This document shows positions 15,905-23,524 of a DNA stretch of 31,049 nt, one piece after another. A program made the position numbers and the translations under genes. Every line of letters begins with the position of its first letter. The stretch's first letter is position 1. Origin of the DNA: SIG578 sp045655125. Its GTDB lineage: Bacteria > Bacillota > Clostridia > Oscillospirales > Ruminococcaceae. The DNA lies in NCBI GenBank assembly GCA_045655125.1, contig JAZOOR010000050.1, positions 1 through 31,049 of the forward strand, read 5' to 3'. The notes under the pieces were generated by a model. It searched no databases. It saw nothing but the letters and a program-made list of their open reading frames with translations, and was not told the DNA's origin.

Positions 15905-16175
15905 ATTTCAAATGCGATGATGGAATTATTTCTTATTAGGTCTTTCATCAAAGAGAGCCGCCGATGGTGTGAATGCGGTATGAAAGTGATAGGGAAGTCT
16001 CGTTCCGGAGCAGAGCGGCTGAAATTTTTAAGTAAGCGGCTTCGGCTTGCCCCGTTACCTTGGCAGAAGGCTTGATAGAGCCTTACAAAGTGGCTGTGTT
16101 TTCGCAGCAATCAGGGTGGTACCGCGAAATATTTCGTCCCTGAGACCGAAATTGTCGGTCTCAGGGTTTTTTTAT
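15905..16175 (+). promoter_or_regulatory. T-box riboswitch, leucine specifier (CTC)
   Basis: A T-box leader with the distal AGAGAG motif, the GATGGTGTGAATGCGG loop, AGGGTGGTACCGCG (T-box core TGGTACCGCG at 16117-16126), and a terminator. The lower helix is GGAA (15922-15925) with TTCC (16003-16006). Above it TTTCTTATTA pairs fully, with G-U pairs, with TGATAGGGAA. The specifier loop reads GTCTCG, placing CTC (Leu) at 15999-16001 before a purine, in the same register as ATC and GTA in the other two leaders. Uncharged tRNA-Leu should induce genes 16210-20923. Confidence 0.87.
16138..16173 (+). terminator. Intrinsic terminator of the Leu T-box
   Basis: A perfect 12-bp stem, CCCTGAGACCGA (16138-16149) with TCGGTCTCAGGG (16155-16166), has a 5-base loop and is followed by seven T. 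Confidence 0.92.
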
Positions 16176-16209
16176 TGCCCGAGACGGCATAATGAAAGGA
16201 AAGAAAGCA

Positions 16210-17589
16210 ATGAAACAAATCAAAATCGCAGACACAACGCTTTGCAGAAAAGAGGGCGCATTTTCTTTTAAAGAGAAAATCGAAATTGCAAGACAGTTAG
16301 AGCGCCTTTGCGTTGACACTATTGAGCTTCCCGAAATTGAAAACGCAAAAACCGACATCTTGCTTGTAAAAACTATATCCTCTTTTGTTAAAAAGAGCAT
16401 CATCTCGGTTGCCGCAGGCAGCAGCCTTAAGAGTATTGAAAATGCCGCTGTAGCTCTCTGTAATGCCGCAAAGGCAAGAATTCGCATTGAGCTTCCCATT
16501 TCACCCGTCGGAATGGAATATACCTGCCGCAAAAAAGCTCCCAAAATGCTCGAATACATAAAAGAGTGCGTAAAATGTGCGCGTGAAAAGTGCGATGACG
16601 TTGAGTTTTGCGCAGTTGATGCCACCCGCGCTGATAAAGGATACTTAAAAGAGGCTATGGACGCTGCTATCAGCGCAGGAGCTACCTCTGTTACTATTTG
16701 CGACAGCGCCGACGAAATGATGCCCGATGATTTTGCGGCATACATTAAAGAAAATGCTAAGGATATTGCCGTTCCCGTCGCAGTTTCCTGTGAGAATAAA
16801 AACGGGCTTGCGGTTGCAACCGCAATTCTCTCTGTAAGAGCGGGAGCAGACTGTGTTAAAACTTCTGTAAACGGCGAAGGTGTGCCTCTTGACACCTTTG
16901 CAACTATGATTCGCAACTGCGGAAACAACTATGGCTTTGAAACTAAAATCCGCAGCACCGAGCTTCACAGAATTGTAAAGCAGATAAACTGGATAGTTGG
17001 TGCTAACGAAAATGATAAGTCTGTTGTTACCGTTTCTTCAAACGACGAAATGGGAATTCACCTTGATGTTAACGATAGTAAAGATGATGTCTGCGCTGCA
17101 ACACAAAAGCTTGGCTATGACCTTTCACAAGAGGACAAGGCAAGAGTTTACGAGGAATTTCTGCGCGTTGCAGATAAAAAGACTGTCGGAGCAAAGGAGC
17201 TTGATGCAATTGTTGCAAGCGTTGCTTTGCAGGTGCCCGCAACCTATCAGCTTGTAAGCTATGTTATAAATAACGGAAACATTATTTCCGCCACCGCACA
17301 GATAACCGTAAATAAAAACGGAGAGCATATGCAGGGCTTCTCACTCGGTGACGGACCTATCGATGCCGCATTTTTAGCCATCGACCAGATAATCGGTCAC
17401 CACTATGAGCTTGATGATTTCCAGATTCAGTCGGTAACCGAGGGCAAGGAGGCTATGGGCTCGGCTTTAGTTAAGCTTCGCGCAGGCGGAAAGCTCTATA
17501 GCGGAAACGGAATTTCAACCGATATTATAGGCGCATCTATTCGCGCATATCTTAATGCCGTTAACAAAATTGTTTATGAGGAGGCATAA
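16210..17589 (+). CDS. LeuA-like protein lacking catalytic and metal residues, with leucine-regulatory domain
   Basis: A 459-residue protein with the fold order of 2-isopropylmalate synthase: HMGL-like barrel (about 4-260), linker, and LeuA dimer/regulatory domain (about 345-459, with LGDGPIDAAFLAID and YSGNGISTDIIGAS). Key residues of the family are replaced. DTTLRDGEQ becomes DTTLCRKEG (8-16), losing the catalytic Arg and metal Asp. The metal-binding HxH before the NDxGLA segment becomes SCE in SCENKNGLA (193-201). NGxGERAGN becomes NGEGVPLDT (221-229). It is therefore unlikely to do aldol condensation. A leucine-binding sensor or partner protein fits the Leu T-box context better (inference). 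Start 16210 is preferred over ATG 16192 because AAAGGA lies 9 bases before it. Confidence 0.8.
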   Translation: MKQIKIADTTLCRKEGAFSFKEKIEIARQLERLCVDTIELPEIENAKTDILLVKTISSFVKKSIISVAAGSSLKSIENAAVALCNAAKARIRIELPISPVGMEYTCRKKAPKMLEYIKECVKCAREKCDDVEFCAVDATRADKGYLKEAMDAAISAGATSVTICDSADEMMPDDFAAYIKENAKDIAVPVAVSCENKNGLAVATAILSVRAGADCVKTSVNGEGVPLDTFATMIRNCGNNYGFETKIRSTELHRIVKQINWIVGANENDKSVVTVSSNDEMGIHLDVNDSKDDVCAATQKLGYDLSQEDKARVYEEFLRVADKKTVGAKELDAIVASVALQVPATYQLVSYVINNGNIISATAQITVNKNGEHMQGFSLGDGPIDAAFLAIDQIIGHHYELDDFQIQSVTEGKEAMGSALVKLRAGGKLYSGNGISTDIIGASIRAYLNAVNKIVYEEA

Positions 17590-17591
17590 AA

Positions 17592-20111
17592 ATGAAACTT
17601 TCCTTTTCAACAAAGGGATGGCATAACAACACCTTTTCCGAGTTTTGCGATATAGCAGTTGACTTGGGGTTTAAAGGAATAGAGCTTCATAATATTGGCG
17701 GCCGCCTGTTTACAGAGCGCGACGGCGCGTTTTATGACTATGCCGCCGCCGCAACAATGCGCCGCCTTTATGAAAAAGGTCTCACCATTCCCTGTATTGA
17801 TACAATCTGCGATATTGCAGACGAGAGCCAAAGAGACACAGCAAAAGAGGAAATCGAAAAGTGCCTTTCTATTGCAGAAAATCTGCATATTCAGAATATT
17901 CGTCTGCGCGCATTTGCAAAAGAGGATAGCGAGGGCGCGCTGAAAACAGTTTCAGCACTGCTTTCAGAAATGATGCCCAAAGCGGAGGAAAAGGGTGTTG
18001 CCTTAGCGCTCGAGACCTCCGGACTTTTTGCAAGCACCGAGATTCTCCGCGATATGCTCGACTCTTTTGCCTGCGATAATTTAGGCGCACTGTGGAACTT
18101 TTCTGCCGCCTATTTTGAGAGCGGCGAGGAGCCTGAGACTGTTATTAAAAACCTCGGCGCATATGTCCGCCACGTGCATTTTAATGATGCGCAGAAAACC
18201 AAAAACGGTATGGAATACTGCCTTGCGGGTGAGGGTGAGCTTCCCATAAAAGAGCTTATGCTCGCTCTGCGCTCTGTAAATTATGACGGATTTATCTCTC
18301 TCGTCTGGGACCCTACATGGTGCTTAGAAATTGACGATATGGAGATTATCTTTTCACAGTTTACAAACTTTATGAAGCAGTTTAAGGCAGTTTCCCGAAA
18401 CGAGAAACAACTATACTACAACCGCGCACATACAGGCAAATTTGTATGGGAAAAGGACAAGATAATTGACCTTACATTCTCGCAGGTTTTAGACAGAATG
18501 GTAGAGGAATTTCCCGACCAGTATGCCTTTAAATACACAACCCTTGACTATACGCGCACATACAGCGAGTTTCGCGATGACGTTGACACCTTTGCCCGCG
18601 CCCTTATTTCAATGGGAGTAAAGGCAGGCAGCAAGGTTGCTGTATGGGCATCAAATGTGCCGCAGTGGTATATTGCGTTCTGGGCAACAGTAAAAATCGG
18701 CGCGGTCTTGGTTACTGTTAACACCGCCTATAAAATTCACGAGGCAGAGTATTTGCTACGTCAGTCCGACACACATACCCTTGTTTTAACCGAGGGTGCA
18801 AAGGACACTCACTATGGTAAAATAATTTCCGAGCTTTGCCCTGAGCTTGAATGTAAAGAGGCTTCAAAACCTCTTCACAGTAAGCGTCTTCCGTTCCTTA
18901 GGAATGTTATCACAGTAGGATTTAAGCAGAAAGGCTGTATGACTTGGAACGAGGCTATCGAGCGCGCCGCTCAGGTTTCGCCTGAAGAGGTCAGAAGAAT
19001 GGCAGCCGCCGTTGATAAGGATGATGTCTGCAATATGCAGTACACCTCAGGCACAACAGGCTTCCCCAAGGGAGTTATGCTCACCCACTATAACGTTGTT
19101 AATAACGGAAAATATATCGGCGACCATATGGATTTGTCAACTGCAGACCGTATGATGATTCAGGTTCCTATGTTCCACTGCTTTGGAATGGTGCTTTCTA
19201 TGACCGCTTCAATGACGCACGGAACTACAATGTATCCTCTGCCTTATTTTTCTCCCAAACCCGCGCTCGCTTGCGTTCACAATGAGCATATTACCACCTT
19301 TAACGGTGTTCCTACTATGTTTATCGCTATGATGGAGCATCCCGACTTTGCCAAGACGGATTTTTCATATATCAGAACGGGAATTATGGCGGGCGCAAAC
19401 TGCCCTGCCGACCTTATGAAAAAGGCAACGGAAGTTATGAATATGAAAGAGATAGTTTCTGTTTACGGACAGACCGAGGCAAGCCCCGGCTGCACTATGA
19501 GCAGTTACTATGACACACTCGAGGTTCGCACAGAGACTGTCGGCAGTGCCTTTGCAAATGTCGAGTGCAAAATCATCGACCCCGAAACGGGCGAGGACTG
19601 CCCCGACGGAGTTGACGGTGAGTTTGTTGCACGCGGCTACAATATTATGAAAGGCTATTACAAAATGCCTGCTGCAACCGCCGCCGCTATTGATAAGGAT
19701 GGCTGGCTTCATACAGGTGACCTTGCCTGCCGCGCTCCTGACGGTACTTATCGCATTACAGGCAGACTTAAGGATATGATTATCCGCGGCGGTGAGAACA
19801 TTTATCCTAAGGAAATTGAGGAGTTTATTTACACCAATCCCAAGGTCAGCGATGTTCAGGTTATTGGAGTTCCCGACAAGCAGTATGGTGAAGAAATTAT
19901 GGCATGTATCATACTTAAAGAGGGAGAGAGCATGACTGCTGACGAGATGAAAGCCTATATCGGAGCAAGTATGGCTCGTCATAAGGTTCCGAGGTATATT
20001 GACTTTGTAGATAGCTTCCCGATGAATGCCGCGGGGAAAATCCTTAAATACAAAATGCGCGAGGATGCGGCTAAAAAACTCGGTCTTGATAAGGCGGGGA
20101 ACAAAAAATGA
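17592..20111 (+). CDS. TIM-barrel (sugar isomerase/AP-endonuclease 2 type) fused to acyl-CoA synthetase (predicted isovalerate activation)
   Basis: An 839-residue fusion. Residues 1 to about 265 look like the xylose-isomerase-like barrel (AP_endonuc_2). Glu141 (ALALETSG) and His196 (VRHVHFND) are kept, but the usual Asp looks replaced by Asn169 and the last Glu is not evident in ISLVWDP, so activity is doubtful. Residues about 275-839 form an AMP-forming acyl-CoA synthetase of the FadD/acyl-CoA ligase type, with YTSGTTGFPKG at 484-494, VYGQTEASPG, GWLHTGD and C-terminal AAGKILKYKMRE. This is a different subfamily from the two ACSM-like fusions. It starts 2 bases after the LeuA-like gene. The substrate isovalerate (for Leu) is inferred from the T-box specifier. 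Confidence 0.82.
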   Translation: MKLSFSTKGWHNNTFSEFCDIAVDLGFKGIELHNIGGRLFTERDGAFYDYAAAATMRRLYEKGLTIPCIDTICDIADESQRDTAKEEIEKCLSIAENLHIQNIRLRAFAKEDSEGALKTVSALLSEMMPKAEEKGVALALETSGLFASTEILRDMLDSFACDNLGALWNFSAAYFESGEEPETVIKNLGAYVRHVHFNDAQKTKNGMEYCLAGEGELPIKELMLALRSVNYDGFISLVWDPTWCLEIDDMEIIFSQFTNFMKQFKAVSRNEKQLYYNRAHTGKFVWEKDKIIDLTFSQVLDRMVEEFPDQYAFKYTTLDYTRTYSEFRDDVDTFARALISMGVKAGSKVAVWASNVPQWYIAFWATVKIGAVLVTVNTAYKIHEAEYLLRQSDTHTLVLTEGAKDTHYGKIISELCPELECKEASKPLHSKRLPFLRNVITVGFKQKGCMTWNEAIERAAQVSPEEVRRMAAAVDKDDVCNMQYTSGTTGFPKGVMLTHYNVVNNGKYIGDHMDLSTADRMMIQVPMFHCFGMVLSMTASMTHGTTMYPLPYFSPKPALACVHNEHITTFNGVPTMFIAMMEHPDFAKTDFSYIRTGIMAGANCPADLMKKATEVMNMKEIVSVYGQTEASPGCTMSSYYDTLEVRTETVGSAFANVECKIIDPETGEDCPDGVDGEFVARGYNIMKGYYKMPAATAAAIDKDGWLHTGDLACRAPDGTYRITGRLKDMIIRGGENIYPKEIEEFIYTNPKVSDVQVIGVPDKQYGEEIMACIILKEGESMTADEMKAYIGASMARHKVPRYIDFVDSFPMNAAGKILKYKMREDAAKKLGLDKAGNKK

Positions 20112-20923
20112 TAGCAAACTACAAGGTTATTGACGCGCATTGTCACGTCTACCCCGAAAAAATTGCCGCAGCAGCAGTAAATGCAACAGATAAATTTTAT
20201 GATACTGTTTCAGCATTTGACGGCAGCACTGACGCTCTGCTTTCACAGTGTCAGCGCGAGGGAGTTGACCACGCGATTATTCAGTCTGTCGCAACAACCC
20301 CGAAGCAAGTTTCAAGCATAAACCAATTTATTGCAAAAACCGTAGAGGATAGCGGCGGAAAATTTACAGGTCTCGGAACACTTCATCCCGACAGCTCAGA
20401 TATCGCTGCTGACGTGCGTGAAATAATTGAGTTAGGACTCCACGGAGTCAAGCTTCACCCAGATATTCAAAGGTTTAAGATAGACGATTACCGCTGCCTT
20501 AAAATCTATGAGCTGTGCGAAAGAGAGGGCCTTCCCATTTTAATGCACACGGGTGATAACAGATATGATTTTTCAAATCCCAACCGTCTGCTGCCTATTT
20601 TAGACATCTACACCGAGCTTGTTGTAGTTGGCGCGCATCTGGGCGGCTGGTCTATATGGGAAGAGGCGGGAGAGGTTTACCCGAGCCATAAAAACTTTTA
20701 TGTTGACACCTCATCAACGCTGCACTTTTGTGGCATAGAAATTATGAAAAGAACTATAGAAAAATACGGGGCGGATAAGGTAATGTTTGCAACCGACTAT
20801 CCTATGGGAGAGCAAAAGCGGGAGATTGATGCCCTGCTTTCTATGAATTTTTCAGACGAGGATTACAAAAAAATCTTCTCTGAAAACGCAAAAAAGGTCT
20901 TTAAAATTAAAGCAAATATTTAA
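20108..20923 (+). CDS. Amidohydrolase-family (PF04909-like) protein
   Basis: A 271-residue metal-dependent hydrolase-like barrel. Expected ligands are present: HxH in DAHCHVYP near residue 10, HTGDNRYDFS near 147, GAHLGGW near 178, and ATDYPMG near 230. The group includes decarboxylases (ACMSD-like), lactonases and amidases; the substrate cannot be told. Its ATG overlaps the stop of the synthetase fusion by 4 bases, so it is translated with it and belongs to the Leu T-box operon. A role in releasing or processing a branched acyl or carboxyl compound is conceivable, but this is speculation. Confidence 0.82.
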   Translation: MIANYKVIDAHCHVYPEKIAAAAVNATDKFYDTVSAFDGSTDALLSQCQREGVDHAIIQSVATTPKQVSSINQFIAKTVEDSGGKFTGLGTLHPDSSDIAADVREIIELGLHGVKLHPDIQRFKIDDYRCLKIYELCEREGLPILMHTGDNRYDFSNPNRLLPILDIYTELVVVGAHLGGWSIWEEAGEVYPSHKNFYVDTSSTLHFCGIEIMKRTIEKYGADKVMFATDYPMGEQKREIDALLSMNFSDEDYKKIFSENAKKVFKIKANI

Positions 20924-20927
20924 AATT

Positions 20928-20961
20928 ACCTTTGCGGCGGCACAAAAGCCGCCGCAAAGGT
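20928..20961 (+). terminator. Hairpin at the end of the Leu T-box operon
   Basis: A perfect 14-bp GC-rich stem (20928-20941 with 20948-20961) with loop ACAAAA lies directly after the amidohydrolase stop. A T tract is missing on the 3' side (ATAAAAACTTGC), so termination strength is uncertain; it may also protect the 3' end. Confidence 0.7.
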
Positions 20962-20981
20962 ATAAAAACTTGCATTTTCTA

Positions 20982-21010
20982 TTGACTTTTGAAAAAAAAG
21001 GGAGTAAAAT
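20982..21010 (+). promoter_or_regulatory. Promoter of the aromatic amino acid operon
   Basis: TTGACT (20982-20987), a 17-base spacer and TAAAAT (21005-21010). It precedes the aromatic leader peptide. Confidence 0.78.
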
Positions 21011-21048
21011 TTTTTTATTAAGTTTATTAAAAGAAAGGAGTGGCAGAA

Positions 21049-21117
21049 ATGTTCTTTTTTGGATATCGATATTATTTTACTAAGGGCTGCCCGCTTTCTT
21101 TTAAGTGTGAAAAGTAA
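21049..21117 (+). CDS. Phe/Tyr-rich leader peptide (attenuator peptide)
   Basis: A 22-codon ORF with ATG at 21049, TAA at 21115-21117 and a good ribosome site AAAGGAG (21034-21040) 8 bases upstream. The first ten residues are MFFFGYRYYF: four Phe and three Tyr in ten. A further Phe is at 18. There is no Trp. It sits between the operon promoter and an intrinsic terminator, ahead of genes that make exactly Phe and Tyr. Codons 13-14 contain GGCTGC (21085-21090), which can pair with GCAGCC (21147-21152) in the 5' arm of the terminator. This is the layout of pheL-type attenuation: stalling at Phe/Tyr codons would favour the antiterminator. The peptide itself probably has no other role. Confidence 0.82.
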   Translation: MFFFGYRYYFTKGCPLSFKCEK

Positions 21118-21144
21118 TTTTTCCGCTAAAATTAAGAGGACAGT

Positions 21145-21194
21145 CCGCAGCCGTTTATGCCGCTTTGCGCGCCATAGGTGGATGCGGTTTTTTT
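21145..21194 (+). terminator. Attenuator terminator of the aromatic operon
   Basis: CCGCA (21145-21149) pairs with TGCGG (21183-21187). After one G-A mismatch the stem continues through CC/GG, a G-U pair and TTTATG/CATAGG (21154-21159 with 21173-21178), leaving a 13-base loop. Seven T follow at 21188-21194. The 5' arm (21147-21152) is the part that can instead pair with the leader-peptide codons at 21085-21090. Confidence 0.82.
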
Positions 21195-21221
21195 ATTGAT
21201 TTTTTAAAGGAGACAGTAAAA

Positions 21222-22406
21222 ATGATAAACTCTAATATGCTCGCACTCGGCAAAAAAAGCTCGGTCATCAGAGAAATTTTTGAGTATTCCAAAAAGAGAA
21301 AGCTTGAAATCGGCGATGAAAATGTTTTTGATTTCAGCCTTGGAAACCCAAGTATTCCTGCTCCCGAGATTGTAACAGAAACAATGAAGCGCCAAATGGC
21401 TGAAAAAGACCCCGTTGCTCTGCACGGCTACACCTCCGCACCAGGTGACTTAAAGGTCAGAAAAACTATTGCTAATAATATAAACGAGCGTTTTGGCTTT
21501 GAGGCTCAGACTAATCTTATTTATATGACCTGTGGAGCTGCCGCTTCTCTCACCATAACCCTTAAAGCTATCATTGAGGAAGGTGACGAGGTTATCCTTT
21601 TGGCTCCCTTTTTCCCCGAGTATCAGGTTTTTGCCGCAAACGCGGGAGCAAAAACAAGGGTAGTTAAAGGCGTGGGCGAGCAGTTTGAGATAGACGAAAA
21701 GGCACTCTCAGAGGCAGTAAACAAACACACACGCGCCATAATCGTAAACTCCCCTAATAATCCCACAGGCGCGGTACTTAGCGAAGATAGCATTAAAACC
21801 TTAGCTCGTATACTCAGTGAAAAGCAAGAGGAGTATGGCAGAGCCATTACCATTATTGCAGACGAGCCTTACCGCGAGCTTGTATATAACGGTGCAGTTG
21901 TACCTTATATCCCCAATTACTACGATAACACAGTAGTATGCTATTCCTATAGTAAATCTCTTTCGCTCCCCGGTGAGAGAATTGGCTACATATCTGTTTC
22001 TCCTAAGATTGAGAATGCGGGGGATGTCTTTGCAGCAGTTTGCGGAGCGGGCAGAAGTATGGGATACGTATGCGCCCCGAGTCTCCTGCAGTACACCGCC
22101 GCCGCTTGCGACGGTGCCGCCCCCGACATTTCGGCATATGACAAAAACAGAACTCTTTTATACAACTCTCTTTGTGAAATGGGATATAGCGCTACTCGTC
22201 CCGACGGTGCATTTTATCTCTTTGTAAAGTCACTTGAGCCTGATGCAAATGCATTTTGCGAGAGAGCCAAGAAATATGAGCTACTGCTTGTCCCGAGCGA
22301 CGATTTCGGTGTAGAGGGATATGTAAGAATAGCCTACTGCGTAGGCTATGAGCAGATTGAGCGCTCACTTCCCGCCTTTAAAAAGCTTTATGAGGAATAT
22401 AAATAA
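21222..22406 (+). CDS. Class I/II PLP aminotransferase (probable aromatic aminotransferase)
   Basis: A 394-residue fold-type I aminotransferase. NSPNNPTGAVLSE at about residues 180-190 and the Schiff-base lysine in YSYSKSLSLPGERIGY at about 245 are diagnostic of the aspartate/tyrosine aminotransferase group. ATG 21222 is chosen because AAAGGAG lies just upstream; a longer in-frame reading back to 21165 would run through the attenuator hairpin. As first gene of the Phe/Tyr operon it most likely converts phenylpyruvate and 4-hydroxyphenylpyruvate to Phe and Tyr. Aspartate aminotransferase activity is possible, since specificity is not readable from these motifs. Confidence 0.88.
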   Translation: MINSNMLALGKKSSVIREIFEYSKKRKLEIGDENVFDFSLGNPSIPAPEIVTETMKRQMAEKDPVALHGYTSAPGDLKVRKTIANNINERFGFEAQTNLIYMTCGAAASLTITLKAIIEEGDEVILLAPFFPEYQVFAANAGAKTRVVKGVGEQFEIDEKALSEAVNKHTRAIIVNSPNNPTGAVLSEDSIKTLARILSEKQEEYGRAITIIADEPYRELVYNGAVVPYIPNYYDNTVVCYSYSKSLSLPGERIGYISVSPKIENAGDVFAAVCGAGRSMGYVCAPSLLQYTAAACDGAAPDISAYDKNRTLLYNSLCEMGYSATRPDGAFYLFVKSLEPDANAFCERAKKYELLLVPSDDFGVEGYVRIAYCVGYEQIERSLPAFKKLYEEYK

Positions 22407-22417
22407 GGAGTAAAATA

Positions 22418-23506
22418 ATGGCTGACTTAAAAGAGGCAAGGCAGATTATAAATGAAACTGACAAGGCTATGGCAGAGCTTTTTAAAAAGAGAATGGATGC
22501 CGCACGTTTTGTCGCCGAATATAAGAGGCTGCACGGTCTGCCTGTTGAGGATTTAGCGCGCGAGGAGGAAATTGTTGCTCGCAATTCGCAGTACATAGAG
22601 GACGAGGATTACCGCTCATATTATGTAAATTTTCTTCGCAACAATATCGAGCTTTCAAAACAGTTTCAGCACCGCCTTTTAGACGGAATGAGGGTTGCCT
22701 ACAGCGGAGTGGAGGGTGCTTTTGCAAATATCGTTGCTGAGCGCATTTTCCCCGATGCCAAGGCAGTTGCCCATAGTGATTTTAAGGTAGCGTATGATGC
22801 TGTTGTTTCGGGCGAGTGTGACTGCGCGCTTTTGCCTATTGAAAACAGCTTTAACGGCGATGTCAGCAAGGTTTTAGACTTAGCATTCTTCGGCCCTTTG
22901 TATGTAAACGGAATTTATGAGGCTGAAATAGTTCAGAACCTTCTGGCAGTTAAGGGCACTACTCTTGACGAGATAAAAACCGTCATCAGTCACCCTCAGG
23001 CGCTCGGACAGTGCGCCTCATATATAGAAAAGCACGGCTTTGAAACGCAGGAGGCTGTAAACACTGCGGTTGCCGCAAAGCAGGTTGCCGAAATGGCAAG
23101 ACACGACATAGCCGCCATAGGCTCAAGCGAGGCGGCAGAAAAATTCGGTCTTAAAGAGCTTGCCTCTCACATAAATGAAAGCAGCACCAACACTACACGC
23201 TTTGCCGTTTTTTCAAGGGCGCAGAAAAAGGAAAGCCCTAATGATGCGCGTTTTATAATGCTTTTTACCGTTAAAAATGCCGCAGGCTCACTGGGCCGCG
23301 CCATTTCGGTTATCGGAGAGCATGGCTTTAACCTTTTGGCACTAAAAAGCCGTCCCACAAAAGAGCTTGTATGGGATTACTATTTCTATGTCGAGGGCGA
23401 GGGCAATATAAACAGCCCCGAGGGCAGAGAAATGCTAAAGGACCTTAAAGGCTGCTGCAGTAACCTGAAAGTTGTTGGCAGCTTTGAGAAAGAGGTCCGA
23501 ATTTAA
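22418..23506 (+). CDS. pheA: Chorismate mutase-prephenate dehydratase (P-protein)
   Basis: A 362-residue bifunctional enzyme taking chorismate to prephenate and then to phenylpyruvate. Residues 1 to about 85 form an AroQ-type helical chorismate mutase (KKRMDAARFVAEYKR). About 91-270 form the dehydratase, with the essential TRF motif at 260-262 (NTTRFAVF). About 276-355 form an ACT domain with KSRP at 310-313 in place of the common ESRP phenylalanine-binding motif. Feedback inhibition by Phe is expected from the ACT domain. The only chorismate mutase I see in the operon is this one, so it must also supply TyrA unless another lies elsewhere. It follows the aminotransferase by 11 bases with AAGGAG. 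Confidence 0.95.
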   Translation: MADLKEARQIINETDKAMAELFKKRMDAARFVAEYKRLHGLPVEDLAREEEIVARNSQYIEDEDYRSYYVNFLRNNIELSKQFQHRLLDGMRVAYSGVEGAFANIVAERIFPDAKAVAHSDFKVAYDAVVSGECDCALLPIENSFNGDVSKVLDLAFFGPLYVNGIYEAEIVQNLLAVKGTTLDEIKTVISHPQALGQCASYIEKHGFETQEAVNTAVAAKQVAEMARHDIAAIGSSEAAEKFGLKELASHINESSTNTTRFAVFSRAQKKESPNDARFIMLFTVKNAAGSLGRAISVIGEHGFNLLALKSRPTKELVWDYYFYVEGEGNINSPEGREMLKDLKGCCSNLKVVGSFEKEVRI

Positions 23507-23524
23507 GGAAGAAGGATTTTTTGT

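Noticed and set aside
16161..16928. 255-aa minus-strand frame opposite the LeuA-like gene
   Set aside because: It runs through the T-box terminator and is antisense to a gene with clear homology; no ribosome site.
19365..20117. 250-aa minus-strand frame opposite the synthetase fusion
   Set aside because: Antisense to the conserved adenylation domain, with no domain signature of its own.
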